Positions 27,309 through 34,374 of a DNA stretch of 50,203 bases are shown here, one piece after another. Source of the stretch: Deltaproteobacteria bacterium (GTDB lineage: Bacteria; Desulfobacterota; Binatia; UBA9968). Numbering within the stretch: the stretch's first letter is position 1; every line of letters begins with the position of its first letter. Where the stretch lies: NCBI GenBank assembly GCA_016183145.1, contig JACPFE010000206.1:1-50203 (forward strand), in the 5' to 3' direction. Made by a program: the position numbers and the translations under genes. The notes under the pieces are model-generated. The model did not search any database, was not told the origin of the DNA, and saw nothing but the letters and a program-made list of their open reading frames with translations.

Positions 27309-27707
27309 CTAGACGCGGTCGATCGCCTGTTTGATGGAGTCGAAGTTGAACATCGTGCTCCACGACGCCCCAGCACTTTGCAGGACGGGCGGCGAGTTGT
27401 AAATCGAATCGGTCTTGACGGCCACAAGCTTTTTCTTGAGTTCGACCGCCTTCCGGACTTCCCACGCCACCCAGCCGCTGCGGAAGCTTTCTTTGCCGAC
27501 GATGTACAGGAAGTAACTTGCGTCGCCTATACGCGCGGCGAGTTCCTGTTTGATAGCCGCCGCCCCAGGACTATCGACCGCGATACCGAAGGACTGGTCG
27601 TACGACGAGAAATCGAATTCTTTGTTGGCGTCCCACCCAAGCAGCCGATCCTTGGCAGCCTTGTCATTGTCATACTCGTAGCCGATGAACACTTTATTCG
27701 TAGCCAT
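27309..27707 (-). CDS. TIR-like domain protein (MTH538/ThsB-type)
   Basis: A 132-residue protein that is a single TIR-like domain. It begins KVFIGYEYDND (first strand, residues 5-15). The SGWVAWEVRKAVELKK segment matches the helix that carries the catalytic glutamate of NAD-processing TIRs (E83). The type resembles ThsB of the Thoeris anti-phage system, but no ThsA, SLOG or other effector gene adjoins it. The start MATNK at 27707 follows AAAGGAAAAA. It is preceded 109 bases upstream by palindromic element copy 4. Its role could be defence signalling or stress-linked NAD metabolism. Confidence 0.8.
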   Translation of the reverse strand: MATNKVFIGYEYDNDKAAKDRLLGWDANKEFDFSSYDQSFGIAVDSPGAAAIKQELAARIGDASYFLYIVGKESFRSGWVAWEVRKAVELKKKLVAVKTDSIYNSPPVLQSAGASWSTMFNFDSIKQAIDRV

Positions 27708-27816
27708 GCGCTTTTTCCTTTTCGGCGATGAACTAATGGCAAAAGATCTTATAACCGCAGAGTGAAACCCCATGCCTAGAATTGGTCTAACGTTACGCTG
27801 ACTCGAAAGGGATTGC

Positions 27817-27832
27817 TGTCCAATATTGGACA
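27817..27832 (-). promoter_or_regulatory. Palindromic regulatory element, copy 4 (toward TIR gene)
   Basis: The perfect 16-bp palindrome TGTCCAATATTGGACA. On the minus strand it is preceded by TTCTTTTCAACAT and followed by GCAATCCC and GTCAGCGTAACG, 109 bases before the TIR start. It is the best copy of the six. Confidence 0.8.
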
Positions 27833-27938
27833 ATGTTGAAAAGAACTTTCATTCACCGCGACGATCGATTGCAGTCGCCTCATGTGGTTTTGCGGCACGG
27901 CTATCCCGCCTTTTAGCGGCTCAAGTCCGGTCCCTCGT

Positions 27939-28169
27939 TTAACTTCTCACCATCCATATGAGCTCTTGGAGTCTCAAGCGCATCGGATTGTTCGGATCGG
28001 GGTCCTGAATGTCGTCAATTCGCTTAAACCTTTTCTGTAAGTCGTAGCGCAACATCTGTTTCCTTTGCCCGTAAGCAACGATCGATTGCGAACTGCTCGA
28101 CCAAGTGCGCCCTTTGTCTGCGCTGTAGAGTTTGACACGCTGACCGTAGATCTCGATTTGTTTGATCAT
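27939..28169 (-). CDS. Hypothetical protein, 76 residues
   Basis: A small protein with balanced composition, MIKQIEIYGQRVKLY at the start and a basic middle (QRKQMLRYDLQKRFKR). A good ribosome site, TTAGGAG, precedes the ATG at 28169. The segment KLYSADKGRTWSSSSQSI suggests a short beta-hairpin protein. I do not recognise a named family. It overlaps the end of the broken membrane gene by four bases, so the two were probably one operon behind element copy 5. Confidence 0.6.
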   Translation of the reverse strand: MIKQIEIYGQRVKLYSADKGRTWSSSSQSIVAYGQRKQMLRYDLQKRFKRIDDIQDPDPNNPMRLRLQELIWMVRS

Positions 28170-28414
28170 GGCATTCTCCTAACCCTTGGTAAGGGTTTGT
28201 TGCGACGTGATCGTGCATGTCGCAAGCGAATTGCCGTGCGAGGTTCGGCATCGTCTGGAGTCGGCCGGTTAGGAGTAGAATGACGAGGATAAACAGCACC
28301 ACCGCGGCGAAGACCGAGGGACCGCAGCCAAACGAGTGATAACCCCAGCGGGGCAGACACTAGCCCGAGAACGATGAGAGCGATACCAATGAGCATTATC
28401 TGATTGATACGCAT
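28166..28414 (-). pseudogene. Small membrane protein, fused remnants of DUF3185-like and DUF3309-like genes
   Basis: The ATG at 28414 has a strong GGAG site, and the first 20 residues (MRINQIMLIGIALIVLGLVS) match the start of DUF3185-type membrane proteins. After that the frame becomes charged nonsense. In the +1 frame the sequence reads LPRWGYHSFGCGPS followed by a hydrophobic VVLFILVILLLTGRL, which resembles the end of DUF3309-type small membrane proteins. The simplest view is a deletion joining two neighbouring small membrane genes out of frame. Family matches are from memory. Element copy 5 is 146 bases upstream. Confidence 0.6.
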
Positions 28415-28560
28415 AAGGGCTCCTTCCTTCGTTTTGAAGCCCATATGGCTACCAGTATTAAGAGGTTTAAGTCAGGCTTACTTGAAGACATTCAAATAAC
28501 CTCAGGAGTAAAACCCCACCCCAAAGTGCTTTAACAGTATACCGGCTCGGCAGGGATTTC

Positions 28561-28576
28561 TGTCTAATATTGGACG
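28561..28576 (-). promoter_or_regulatory. Palindromic regulatory element, copy 5 (between small membrane gene and dnaJ)
   Basis: On the minus strand it reads CGTCCAATATTAGACA, preceded by TTTCAAAAT and followed by GAAATCCC and GCCGGTATAC. The oriented flanks point toward the gene at 28414. dnaJ starts 167 bases away on the other side and could also be affected. Confidence 0.72.
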
Positions 28577-28743
28577 ATTTTGAAAGGAATTATCGCGCGG
28601 CCCGTACGGCCACGCGGAATCGCTCTCCTCGACCCCTGTGCATGGCTTGCGTCCGTAAACGCCCAGGACTTGCTAAGATCTATGAAAAGTCGGTGGATTT
28701 TTCCTCTTGCAACTCTCCACTTCGGCGCTATTCTACCCTGACA

Positions 28744-29865
28744 ATGGCAGAAGGCGATTACTACCAGATCCTCGGCGTCGATCGCGGCGCCTCCCACGAA
28801 GAGATCCGCAAGGCGTACCGCAAGCTCGCGCGCAAGTATCACCCGGACCTCAACCCGGGAAATAAGGAAGCCGAAACTAAATTCAAAGATATCTCGGTCG
28901 CCCACGATATCCTGAGCGATCCGGCAAAGCGCAAACTCTACGACGAGTTCGGCGAGGCGGGACTCGCGGCCGGTTTCGACGCCGAAAAGACGCGCAGCTA
29001 CCAACAGTGGCAGCAGCAGTCGGCGCGGGCGGGCGGCGCTTACGAATTCAACATGGACGATCTCGGCGATCTCTTCGGCGATCTGGGTGGTTTCTCCACG
29101 GCAGGCGCTAGAACGCGACCGGGTCCGGCGCCCGGTCAGGATATCGAAGCGTCGATGGACATCGATTTTCTCGACGCCGTGCGCGGCTTTCAGACGTCAA
29201 TAACGCTTCAGCGGCCCGTCCAATGCGATACCTGTCATGGCGCCGGAACCAAACCGGGAACAAAGCCGACCGCGTGCCCCGACTGCCACGGCACCGGCAG
29301 CAAGTCGGTGAGTCAGGGACCGCTACAATTTCGCCGCACCTGCCCGCGCTGCATAGGAAGCGGGCAGTTACCGGGAGAACCCTGCGGTGTGTGCCGGGGC
29401 ACGGGCCGGGTGGTGCGCACCGAGACGATTCGCGTCAATATCCCACCCGGGGCCGAGCCGGGAAAGCGGATTCGCCTGCGCGGAAAAGGCGAGGCGGGTG
29501 TACGCGGTGGGCCAGCGGGAGACTTGTACATTGCTCCGCGCATCCGGCCGCACCCGTTTCTCACGCGCTCAGGCAAGGATGTATCCATGGAGCTGCCGAT
29601 CACGGTTGGCGAGGCGGTGCGTGGCACCATGGTCGAGGTTCCCACGCCGGTCGGAACGATCAAAGTCAAGATTCCGGCGGGCGCGCAGAGCGGCCAGCGC
29701 CTGCGCGTCAAAGGCAAGGGAGTTGCCGCCCACGGGCAAAGCCCGGCCGGAGATTTCTATCTGCGGCTCATGGTTCGCGTGCCGAAGGAAAGAGTCGCGC
29801 ACGATGTCATCGAGAAAATCGACCAGGCCTACGGCGAAGACGTGCGCAAAGACGTGCGGCTGTAG
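28744..29865 (+). CDS. dnaJ: DnaJ-type co-chaperone
   Basis: A 373-residue Hsp40 that delivers substrates to DnaK and stimulates its ATPase. The J domain (about 5-70) has the HPD motif at 33-35. A short Gly/Phe/Asp segment follows. The zinc region (about 161-222) has four CxxCxGxG-type repeats (CDTCHGAG, CPDCHGTG, CPRCIGSG, CGVCRGTG), which makes it a type I DnaJ. The C-terminal substrate domains are complete. The start at 28744 gives the standard MAEGDYYQILGV; the frame extends upstream without a better site. No dnaK or grpE is nearby. The CbpM-like gene follows after 15 bases. Confidence 0.93.
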   Translation: MAEGDYYQILGVDRGASHEEIRKAYRKLARKYHPDLNPGNKEAETKFKDISVAHDILSDPAKRKLYDEFGEAGLAAGFDAEKTRSYQQWQQQSARAGGAYEFNMDDLGDLFGDLGGFSTAGARTRPGPAPGQDIEASMDIDFLDAVRGFQTSITLQRPVQCDTCHGAGTKPGTKPTACPDCHGTGSKSVSQGPLQFRRTCPRCIGSGQLPGEPCGVCRGTGRVVRTETIRVNIPPGAEPGKRIRLRGKGEAGVRGGPAGDLYIAPRIRPHPFLTRSGKDVSMELPITVGEAVRGTMVEVPTPVGTIKVKIPAGAQSGQRLRVKGKGVAAHGQSPAGDFYLRLMVRVPKERVAHDVIEKIDQAYGEDVRKDVRL

Positions 29866-29880
29866 CAGGGGAGGCGAGCG

Positions 29881-30174
29881 ATGCCCCGAAAGTTTCTGCG
29901 CATTACCGAGGTCGTTAAGATTTGCGGCGTTGACGAGGAATTCGTCATCCGCTTGGAAAGGGAGAAGGTGATTTACCCGATCGTCCGGCGCAGCCGGAAA
30001 CTTTACCCCTTGGATCAGGTCGATCGCGTGCGCGTGGCCCGCCTGCTCATCGAAGAAATGGGAGTGAATCTGGAAGGCGCCGAGGTCGCGCTCCACATGC
30101 GCGACCAGATGATCGCGATGCAGCGCCAGTTCAACGAACTCTTGCGCCTGCTCGGCCGGGAGTTGAAGAGATAG
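29881..30174 (+). CDS. CbpM/MerR-type chaperone modulator
   Basis: A 97-residue helix-turn-helix protein of the MerR/CbpM type. The N-terminal FLRITEVVKICGVDEEFVIRL and RRSRKLYPLDQVDRVR form the winged-helix part, and the C-terminal half is helical. CbpM proteins bind the J domain of CbpA-type Hsp40s and inhibit them. The position 15 bases after a dnaJ gene supports that role. The start has a GGGAGGCGAGCG ribosome site. An alternative is a small MerR-type transcription factor. Confidence 0.85.
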   Translation: MPRKFLRITEVVKICGVDEEFVIRLEREKVIYPIVRRSRKLYPLDQVDRVRVARLLIEEMGVNLEGAEVALHMRDQMIAMQRQFNELLRLLGRELKR

Positions 30175-30201
30175 GAGAAACGATCTGAACGGCATTGAAA
30201 G

Positions 30202-30420
30202 CTAGGGATTGTCATCAATCCATGCTTTCGCCATCTCGGTCATAAACCTTTCCGCATCCTGCCAATTTTCGAACTGAACTAGCGGTCCGGTTATCGTGTG
30301 CGATTCTCGCAGACCGTCGGTTCTCCAACTGACGTCAGCCATAGGAATCCAAAATGCAGTGGCTTCGTCGAAGCGTGCGAAGTTGACGATGGAGCGATCT
30401 TTGTAGAGCAAGTTGGCCAT
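30202..30420 (-). CDS. Hypothetical protein, 72 residues
   Basis: A small protein starting MANLLYKDRSIVNFARFDEA with an excellent GGGAGG ribosome site. It has a conserved-looking core (WIPMADVSWRT, then the acidic C-terminus TEMAKAWIDDNP). I recall similar short proteins of unknown function in deltaproteobacterial assemblies but cannot name a family. It converges on the CbpM-like gene with only 27 bases between stops. No signal peptide or membrane segment is seen. Confidence 0.65.
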   Translation of the reverse strand: MANLLYKDRSIVNFARFDEATAFWIPMADVSWRTDGLRESHTITGPLVQFENWQDAERFMTEMAKAWIDDNP

Positions 30421-30591
30421 ACGGAAACCTCCCTGTTCGGGCTTCCGGTCCCGCTGACCCGGGTCTTAAGCTCGGACAAAATTCTAAGTTACTCCTTCGC
30501 AATCTCCAGATTCAGGCATTGCAATCTTGGCAATCGTTCCCGAATCACCGACTTAAGGCTGACGCCACTTCTCCTTGACGCCAAAAACCGG

Positions 30592-30960
30592 TTATCTTCT
30601 TCTTCCCTGCGGGCGTCTAAAGAAGGACGGCTTGGATTCGTCCTTCGCGCCTCCGGACTGTTTCAGCATCTTCGCAACCCTTTTCCCCATGACATCCACG
30701 ACGTAGTTGGATAGCAAATGGTCGCGCGTGCTCTTGATCTTTTGCCGCACCGCATTCTTGCGCACGGCATCTTGCCCGGCCACTAGCAAATCGCCGGTCA
30801 AAAGAGAAACGGTTCCTTCTCGCCCGCGTGATGACAGCCGAAGAGAGAATCTCCCTTCTTGAGTCTGGTCCATTAAGCTGTACTCAAGCTTTTTATCGAT
30901 GCTGCGGATAATCCCTCTTAATAGCTCTGCGGTCTGTTTGACCATTTGACGTTCAATCAT
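30592..30960 (-). CDS. Hypothetical protein, 122 residues
   Basis: The start MIERQMVKQTAELL at 30960 is preceded by GGGAGG, better than an in-frame upstream site at 30999. The protein is basic and mostly helical, with a strand-rich middle (GRFSLRLSSRGREGTVSLL) and a very basic tail ending FFRRPQGRRR that could bind nucleic acid. No named family is recognised. It shares direction with its neighbours, with a 171-base gap on one side and about 240 bases on the RRM side, so it is probably transcribed alone. Confidence 0.6.
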   Translation of the reverse strand: MIERQMVKQTAELLRGIIRSIDKKLEYSLMDQTQEGRFSLRLSSRGREGTVSLLTGDLLVAGQDAVRKNAVRQKIKSTRDHLLSNYVVDVMGKRVAKMLKQSGGAKDESKPSFFRRPQGRRR

Positions 30961-31140
30961 GGAACCTCCCTTGGTTTCGGCCCGATAAGAGGCTTCCAAG
31001 GTTGGCGAATTCCTCGGGGCCTAAAAAAACTTGGAGAAAGAATATCTCTGTCCCGGTGTGCCCGACAGAGAGCGAACGCTAGTATCGCGGAAGTGGAGCC
31101 CTATTCCCGGTGAATCGGCGTCAAGCCGGTTCGTTGGTGG

Positions 31141-31171
31141 AAAAAAGAGGGGCAACCCGACCGATTGCCCC
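31141..31171 (-). terminator. Intrinsic terminator of the RRM gene
   Basis: On the minus strand GGGGCAA, a 9-base loop, TTGCCCC and then TCTTTTTT follow the RRM gene stop by about 30 bases. The stem is perfect over 7 bp and the T-tract is strong. Confidence 0.88.
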
Positions 31172-31199
31172 CCTGGTGACTAGCTAACTAACGGAAAGA

Positions 31200-31502
31200 C
31201 TACCAGCGATTGCGGCCGCCGTCGCGTCCGCCGCCCCCGCCGTTATCGCGCCGCGCCATAGGCTTGGCTTCATTCACGGTCAGGGTGCGCCCGTCGAGCT
31301 GGGTGCCGTTTAGCGACTCGATGGCTTTTTTGGCCTCGTTGCTCGAACTCATCTCCACGAAGCCGAAGCCCCGCGACTGTCCGGTAAACTTATCCGAGAT
31401 CACGTTGGCCGATTCGACCGTCCCGTGCGCTGAAAAAATTTCCTGCAGTTTCCCTTCGGTTACTGAATAAGGGAGACCGCCAACATATAACTTATTACCC
31501 AT
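31200..31502 (-). CDS. RRM-domain RNA-binding protein, glycine-rich tail
   Basis: A 100-residue protein made of one RNA recognition motif (about 3-80) and a short Gly/Arg/Asp-rich tail. RNP2 is KLYVGGL (4-10) and RNP1 is RGFGFVEM near residue 45. Such bacterial proteins bind single-stranded RNA and are often cold-induced. The ATG has GGAGGAGAA upstream, and the gene ends in a strong terminator, so it is a single-gene unit. The long untranslated space upstream (to about 31700) would be compatible with post-transcriptional control, but no specific element is evident. Confidence 0.94.
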   Translation of the reverse strand: MGNKLYVGGLPYSVTEGKLQEIFSAHGTVESANVISDKFTGQSRGFGFVEMSSSNEAKKAIESLNGTQLDGRTLTVNEAKPMARRDNGGGGGRDGGRNRW

Positions 31503-31778
31503 GTTCTCCTCCTATGAGAGAATGTTTGTGTCTTTGACCCTGAGAATTGGACTGCTAATAGGGCAGAACATGGGAAACTTGATTTCGAAAACCACGCTCT
31601 GGTCGGATTGTCCTTTAGGTATCGTTCGCAAGGAGAGACGGATTAGAGGCCTTCAACGCTTGTGTCATCCTCTTTCAGAAGGCCTTTTACTGAAGTAGGA
31701 ATTTCACTCTACGTGTTAATAGGGATGCTGTCAACCACCAGCGCGCTTTATTTTTTGCGGCGATTCCGTGGAGCCCGA

Positions 31779-31925
31779 CAGGCAAGCCCGTGGTACCTTC
31801 CGGTACGGTCGTGGGGCGAAATCCTGGGCAAGAGCCCCAGGCCCAAGGCCGGGGCTCGCGTCGAAGGGTCGATATCTCGACTCTGTAACTATGGGAAGGA
31901 ACAGGACTATCCTCGGGTTTGCCTG
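31779..31925. other. Inverted-repeat-bounded, highly structured element
   Basis: The ends CAGGCAAGCCCG (31779-31790) and CGGGTTTGCCTG (31914-31925) pair over 12 positions with one G-T mismatch. Inside are three further hairpins: GTACC-TTCC-GGTAC, GAGCCCC...GGGGCTC around 31830-31860 and GTCGA-TATC-TCGAC near 31868. It ends 25 bases before palindromic element copy 6. It could be a structured RNA, a MITE-like repeat or a dispersed palindrome unit. It matches no riboswitch class I know. Confidence 0.45.
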
Positions 31926-31950
31926 CCCGGCAATAATACTTTTCAAAATT

Positions 31951-31966
31951 GTTCAATATTAGACAG
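31951..31966 (+). promoter_or_regulatory. Palindromic regulatory element, copy 6 (toward TM protein)
   Basis: On the + strand it reads TGTTCAATATTAGACA, preceded by CTTTTCAAAAT and followed by GCAATTGTCGCCGA and GTCGGCG, 114 bases before the ATG at 32081. It is the only copy on the + strand, and the downstream gene is also on the + strand. Confidence 0.75.
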
Positions 31967-32080
31967 CAATTGTCGCCGAGTCGGCGCAGCATGAAGAGCG
32001 AAAGACCCCGCTCTGGATTTGTCAGTGGTGGGGGGAATTAAACCAGCGTGTTCCAAACTCAAATTTAACGGGGGTGTCTC

Positions 32081-32428
32081 ATGGATTGGGAGAAAATTAA
32101 GCTAGGCTCGTGGAGTGCCGCCGGCGGCGCGATCCTCGCCGTGTTCGTTGGATTCAACTTTGGCGGATGGGTTACCGGTGGTGGTGCTGCGGCAATGGCT
32201 AAGGAGCTCGCTGCAGATGCCGTCGCCGAGCGCTTGGGATCGATTTGTGTCGCACAGTTAAACCGGGACCCGGACAAGGACAAGAAGCTCATAGAAATGA
32301 AGGGAAAGGATTCTTGGGACAAAGGCCGCTATATAGAAAAGCAGAGTTGGGCGATCATGCCGGGTGAGGATAAACCCGATAGTAGGGTTGCCGACGCGTG
32401 CGCCAAGCAGCTTGCGGCGAAAACATAA
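32081..32428 (+). CDS. Single-TM conserved hypothetical protein
   Basis: A 115-residue protein with one N-terminal hydrophobic helix (about residues 10-35, AAGGAILAVFVGFNFGGW) and a soluble C-terminal part with two cysteines (ICVAQL and ADACAKQL). I recall a family of this layout in Rhizobiales and Planctomycetes, starting MDW-K and ending with a cysteine near the C-terminus, with no assigned function. The ATG follows CGGGGGTG. Placement behind palindromic element copy 6 links it to the other element-preceded genes. It probably faces the periplasm. Confidence 0.7.
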   Translation: MDWEKIKLGSWSAAGGAILAVFVGFNFGGWVTGGGAAAMAKELAADAVAERLGSICVAQLNRDPDKDKKLIEMKGKDSWDKGRYIEKQSWAIMPGEDKPDSRVADACAKQLAAKT

Positions 32429-32789
32429 TTAGCCGCAGGCAGCAATTGCCGGTCAATTACTAGTTAACGACAACGTGGGCGTAACCGGCCGATTCACACG
32501 GACCGGTTGCAAGCCGGCTTGCGCACGTTTGCAAACGGCCGGTGATCGGCAGCGTTAGTGACAACGGGATTGGACGCGATGGGGCGGCTCGGTTCACTCT
32601 GAGCTCTGAATTCCTGATGGCCGGCCGACGGGGATTTTTCAACGATCGCTAGCAAGGTCCAGCGAGTGGGAAGAAATTTTAACGCGGTTTCCCAACGGAT
32701 TTAGTGGCATTGCGCTGGCGAGAAAATGCGACGGCTCCATCTGGATTTCTTTGATCTCCGCCGATCCTTCCTCCCGGCGAGATAGGAAA
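32429..32789. other. Intergenic region without visible gene
   Basis: In this 361-base gap between two convergent genes I see several short CCGGCC-type inverted repeats (around 32490-32545) but no open frame with a ribosome site and no clear terminator. Confidence 0.5.
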
Positions 32790-33944
32790 TCACGCTTCGG
32801 CTTTTTTCTTTCTCATTCCCCCGGCGACCATCTTGTACTCGAACAGCCGGCATTCGAGCGCGCCGTTGAAAAGCGGCGTGCGCTTGGAGGCGGCGAGGCG
32901 GATGAGCTTGGGCAAGCGCATATCGGCGCTGAGAATGTATGCGCGCCAGCCGGCGAAGTTTTTCTTTAGCGCGTCGCCGAGCTTCGGGTAGAATTCCGCG
33001 AGCTCCCGCTGCTCGCCGAGGCGCACGCCGTAGGGCGGGTTGGTGACGATGATCCCTTCCTTTGCCGGGGCGGAGATTTCCAGGACGTTTGCCTGCTTTA
33101 GGTTCACAGCTCTTTCCAAACCGGCCACCGCAAGATTGGCGCGCGCCGTCTTGAGCGCGTCGGCGGAAAGATCGCTGCCGTAAATCGCCAGCGGCGTCTT
33201 GGGCCTTTGCTGGGCCTGGCTTCGTTGCAACAGTTCGCGCCAACGACGCCCATCGAAATTCTTAAATTTCTCGAAAGCGAAATGGCGTCCCAGGCCGGGC
33301 GCGATATCGAGGGCCATCAACGCCGCTTCCAGTAAAATCGTCCCGCTGCCGCACATGGGGTCGAGCACGGGTATGCCCGGCTCCCAGCCAGCCAAGCGCA
33401 GGATGCCGGCGGCGAGATTTTCTCGTAGCGGCGCCTCGCCGGCGGCGATGCGCTTGCCGCGCTTGAACAGCGGTTCCCCGGTGGTGTCTAGGTAAAGGGT
33501 AAAGTCGCGATCCGTCAGATGGGCCTGGATCGAAATATTGGGTTGGTGGGTATCGACGCTGGGACGGCGACCGGTGAGGCGACGAATCTTATCGCAGACC
33601 GCGTCTTTGATTTTAAGCGTGACAAAATTGAGGCTCGTGAGCGGACTCTTGGTCGCGGTGACATCGACCCGGATGGTGCGCGCCGCATCAAACCAATCGG
33701 TCCACGGCAGCGCGTACGCACGGCGATAAATATCGTCCTCATCGCGATAACGATCGGTTGATACTTGCCAAAGAATCCGGCTCGCAACTCGGCTTGCCAG
33801 ATTGGCCCGGTAGCAGAGTAAGATATCGCCGCCGAAATGAACCCCGCCGCCTACCGCATGGACCTTTTCCGCGCCAAGTAACCGCAATTCCCCCGCCAGG
33901 ATTAACTCCAGGCCGCGCGGGCATGTAGCAAAGAATCGTTCCAT
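32790..33944 (-). CDS. THUMP-domain rRNA methyltransferase (RlmL-like)
   Basis: A 384-residue protein resembling the N-terminal half of E. coli RlmL, which makes m2G in 23S rRNA. It starts FFATCPRGLELILAGEL. It has a THUMP RNA-binding domain (about 45-155), then a Rossmann methyltransferase fold with the SAM loop DPMCGSGT (195-202) and the catalytic NPPYG (302-306). It lacks the second (RlmK) domain of the E. coli fusion, which is common outside gammaproteobacteria. The ATG at 33944 gives the standard N-terminus. It is a single gene at the border of the defence island. Confidence 0.93.
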   Translation of the reverse strand: MERFFATCPRGLELILAGELRLLGAEKVHAVGGGVHFGGDILLCYRANLASRVASRILWQVSTDRYRDEDDIYRRAYALPWTDWFDAARTIRVDVTATKSPLTSLNFVTLKIKDAVCDKIRRLTGRRPSVDTHQPNISIQAHLTDRDFTLYLDTTGEPLFKRGKRIAAGEAPLRENLAAGILRLAGWEPGIPVLDPMCGSGTILLEAALMALDIAPGLGRHFAFEKFKNFDGRRWRELLQRSQAQQRPKTPLAIYGSDLSADALKTARANLAVAGLERAVNLKQANVLEISAPAKEGIIVTNPPYGVRLGEQRELAEFYPKLGDALKKNFAGWRAYILSADMRLPKLIRLAASKRTPLFNGALECRLFEYKMVAGGMRKKKAEA

Positions 33945-34141
33945 GATTCATTCCTATAACAGAGCCGGCGGGTTGGTGATAAGAGAAGGCCTGTAAAAAG
34001 ATCGGCGTGAGCGAACGCTCATGATTTCGCAGGTATTTCAGATTGGTTCTTGGTTTCTTTGGACCGGTCCCCTCCCTTGGCATCCGCCCCCCAATTCGCA
34101 TAGAATCACGGCAATTTAGTTAGCTAAAGAGGCTCGACTCC

Positions 34142-34327
34142 TTGCCGCGAATCTTCGACAATATCGACCAGCAACTTCTCCCCGCCCTTCGCGAGACGAT
34201 AGAGCTGTCTACCCGCTCCGATTTCTGCGTCGGCTATTTTAATCTCCGGGGATGGAAAGAGATCGATTCCTACAGTGAGCCCTGGCCGGGCGGGGACGGG
34301 CATTATTGCCGGCTGTTTGCCGGGTAG
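34142..34327 (+). pseudogene. N-terminal remnant of a PLD-domain SNF2-type helicase
   Basis: A 61-residue open frame from TTG, PRIFDNIDQQLLPALRETI followed by DFCVGYFNLRGWKEIDSY and ending CRLFAG at a stop. I recognise this as the first part of large helicases that begin with a phospholipase-D-like domain and are common in defence islands. The rest of the protein is absent downstream, so this is a truncated relic. AGAGG precedes the TTG. The recognition is from memory of the family N-terminus and should be verified by search. Confidence 0.6.
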
Positions 34328-34374
34328 CATGGTGACTGTTAGGCTAGAAGAAGCTCACGCCTTTTCCAAAATAT

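Larger units (their letters stand above)
31503..32080. other. Intergenic region between RRM gene and the TM protein
   Basis: This 578-base gap includes the RRM leader, the inverted-repeat-bounded structured element at 31779-31925 and palindromic element copy 6. Several short open frames cross it on both strands but none has a ribosome site or recognisable sequence. Confidence 0.6.

Noticed and set aside
28570..28743. 58-residue upstream extension of dnaJ
   Set aside because: It starts inside palindromic element copy 5 and precedes the standard J-domain start.
31731..31962. Short open frames on both strands over the structured element
   Set aside because: No ribosome sites, and their composition follows the hairpins.
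16547..31966. Six palindromes as a CRISPR array or as sigma-54 promoters
   Set aside because: They are not regularly spaced, have no spacers or cas genes, and no GG-N10-GC pair occurs at a constant place.
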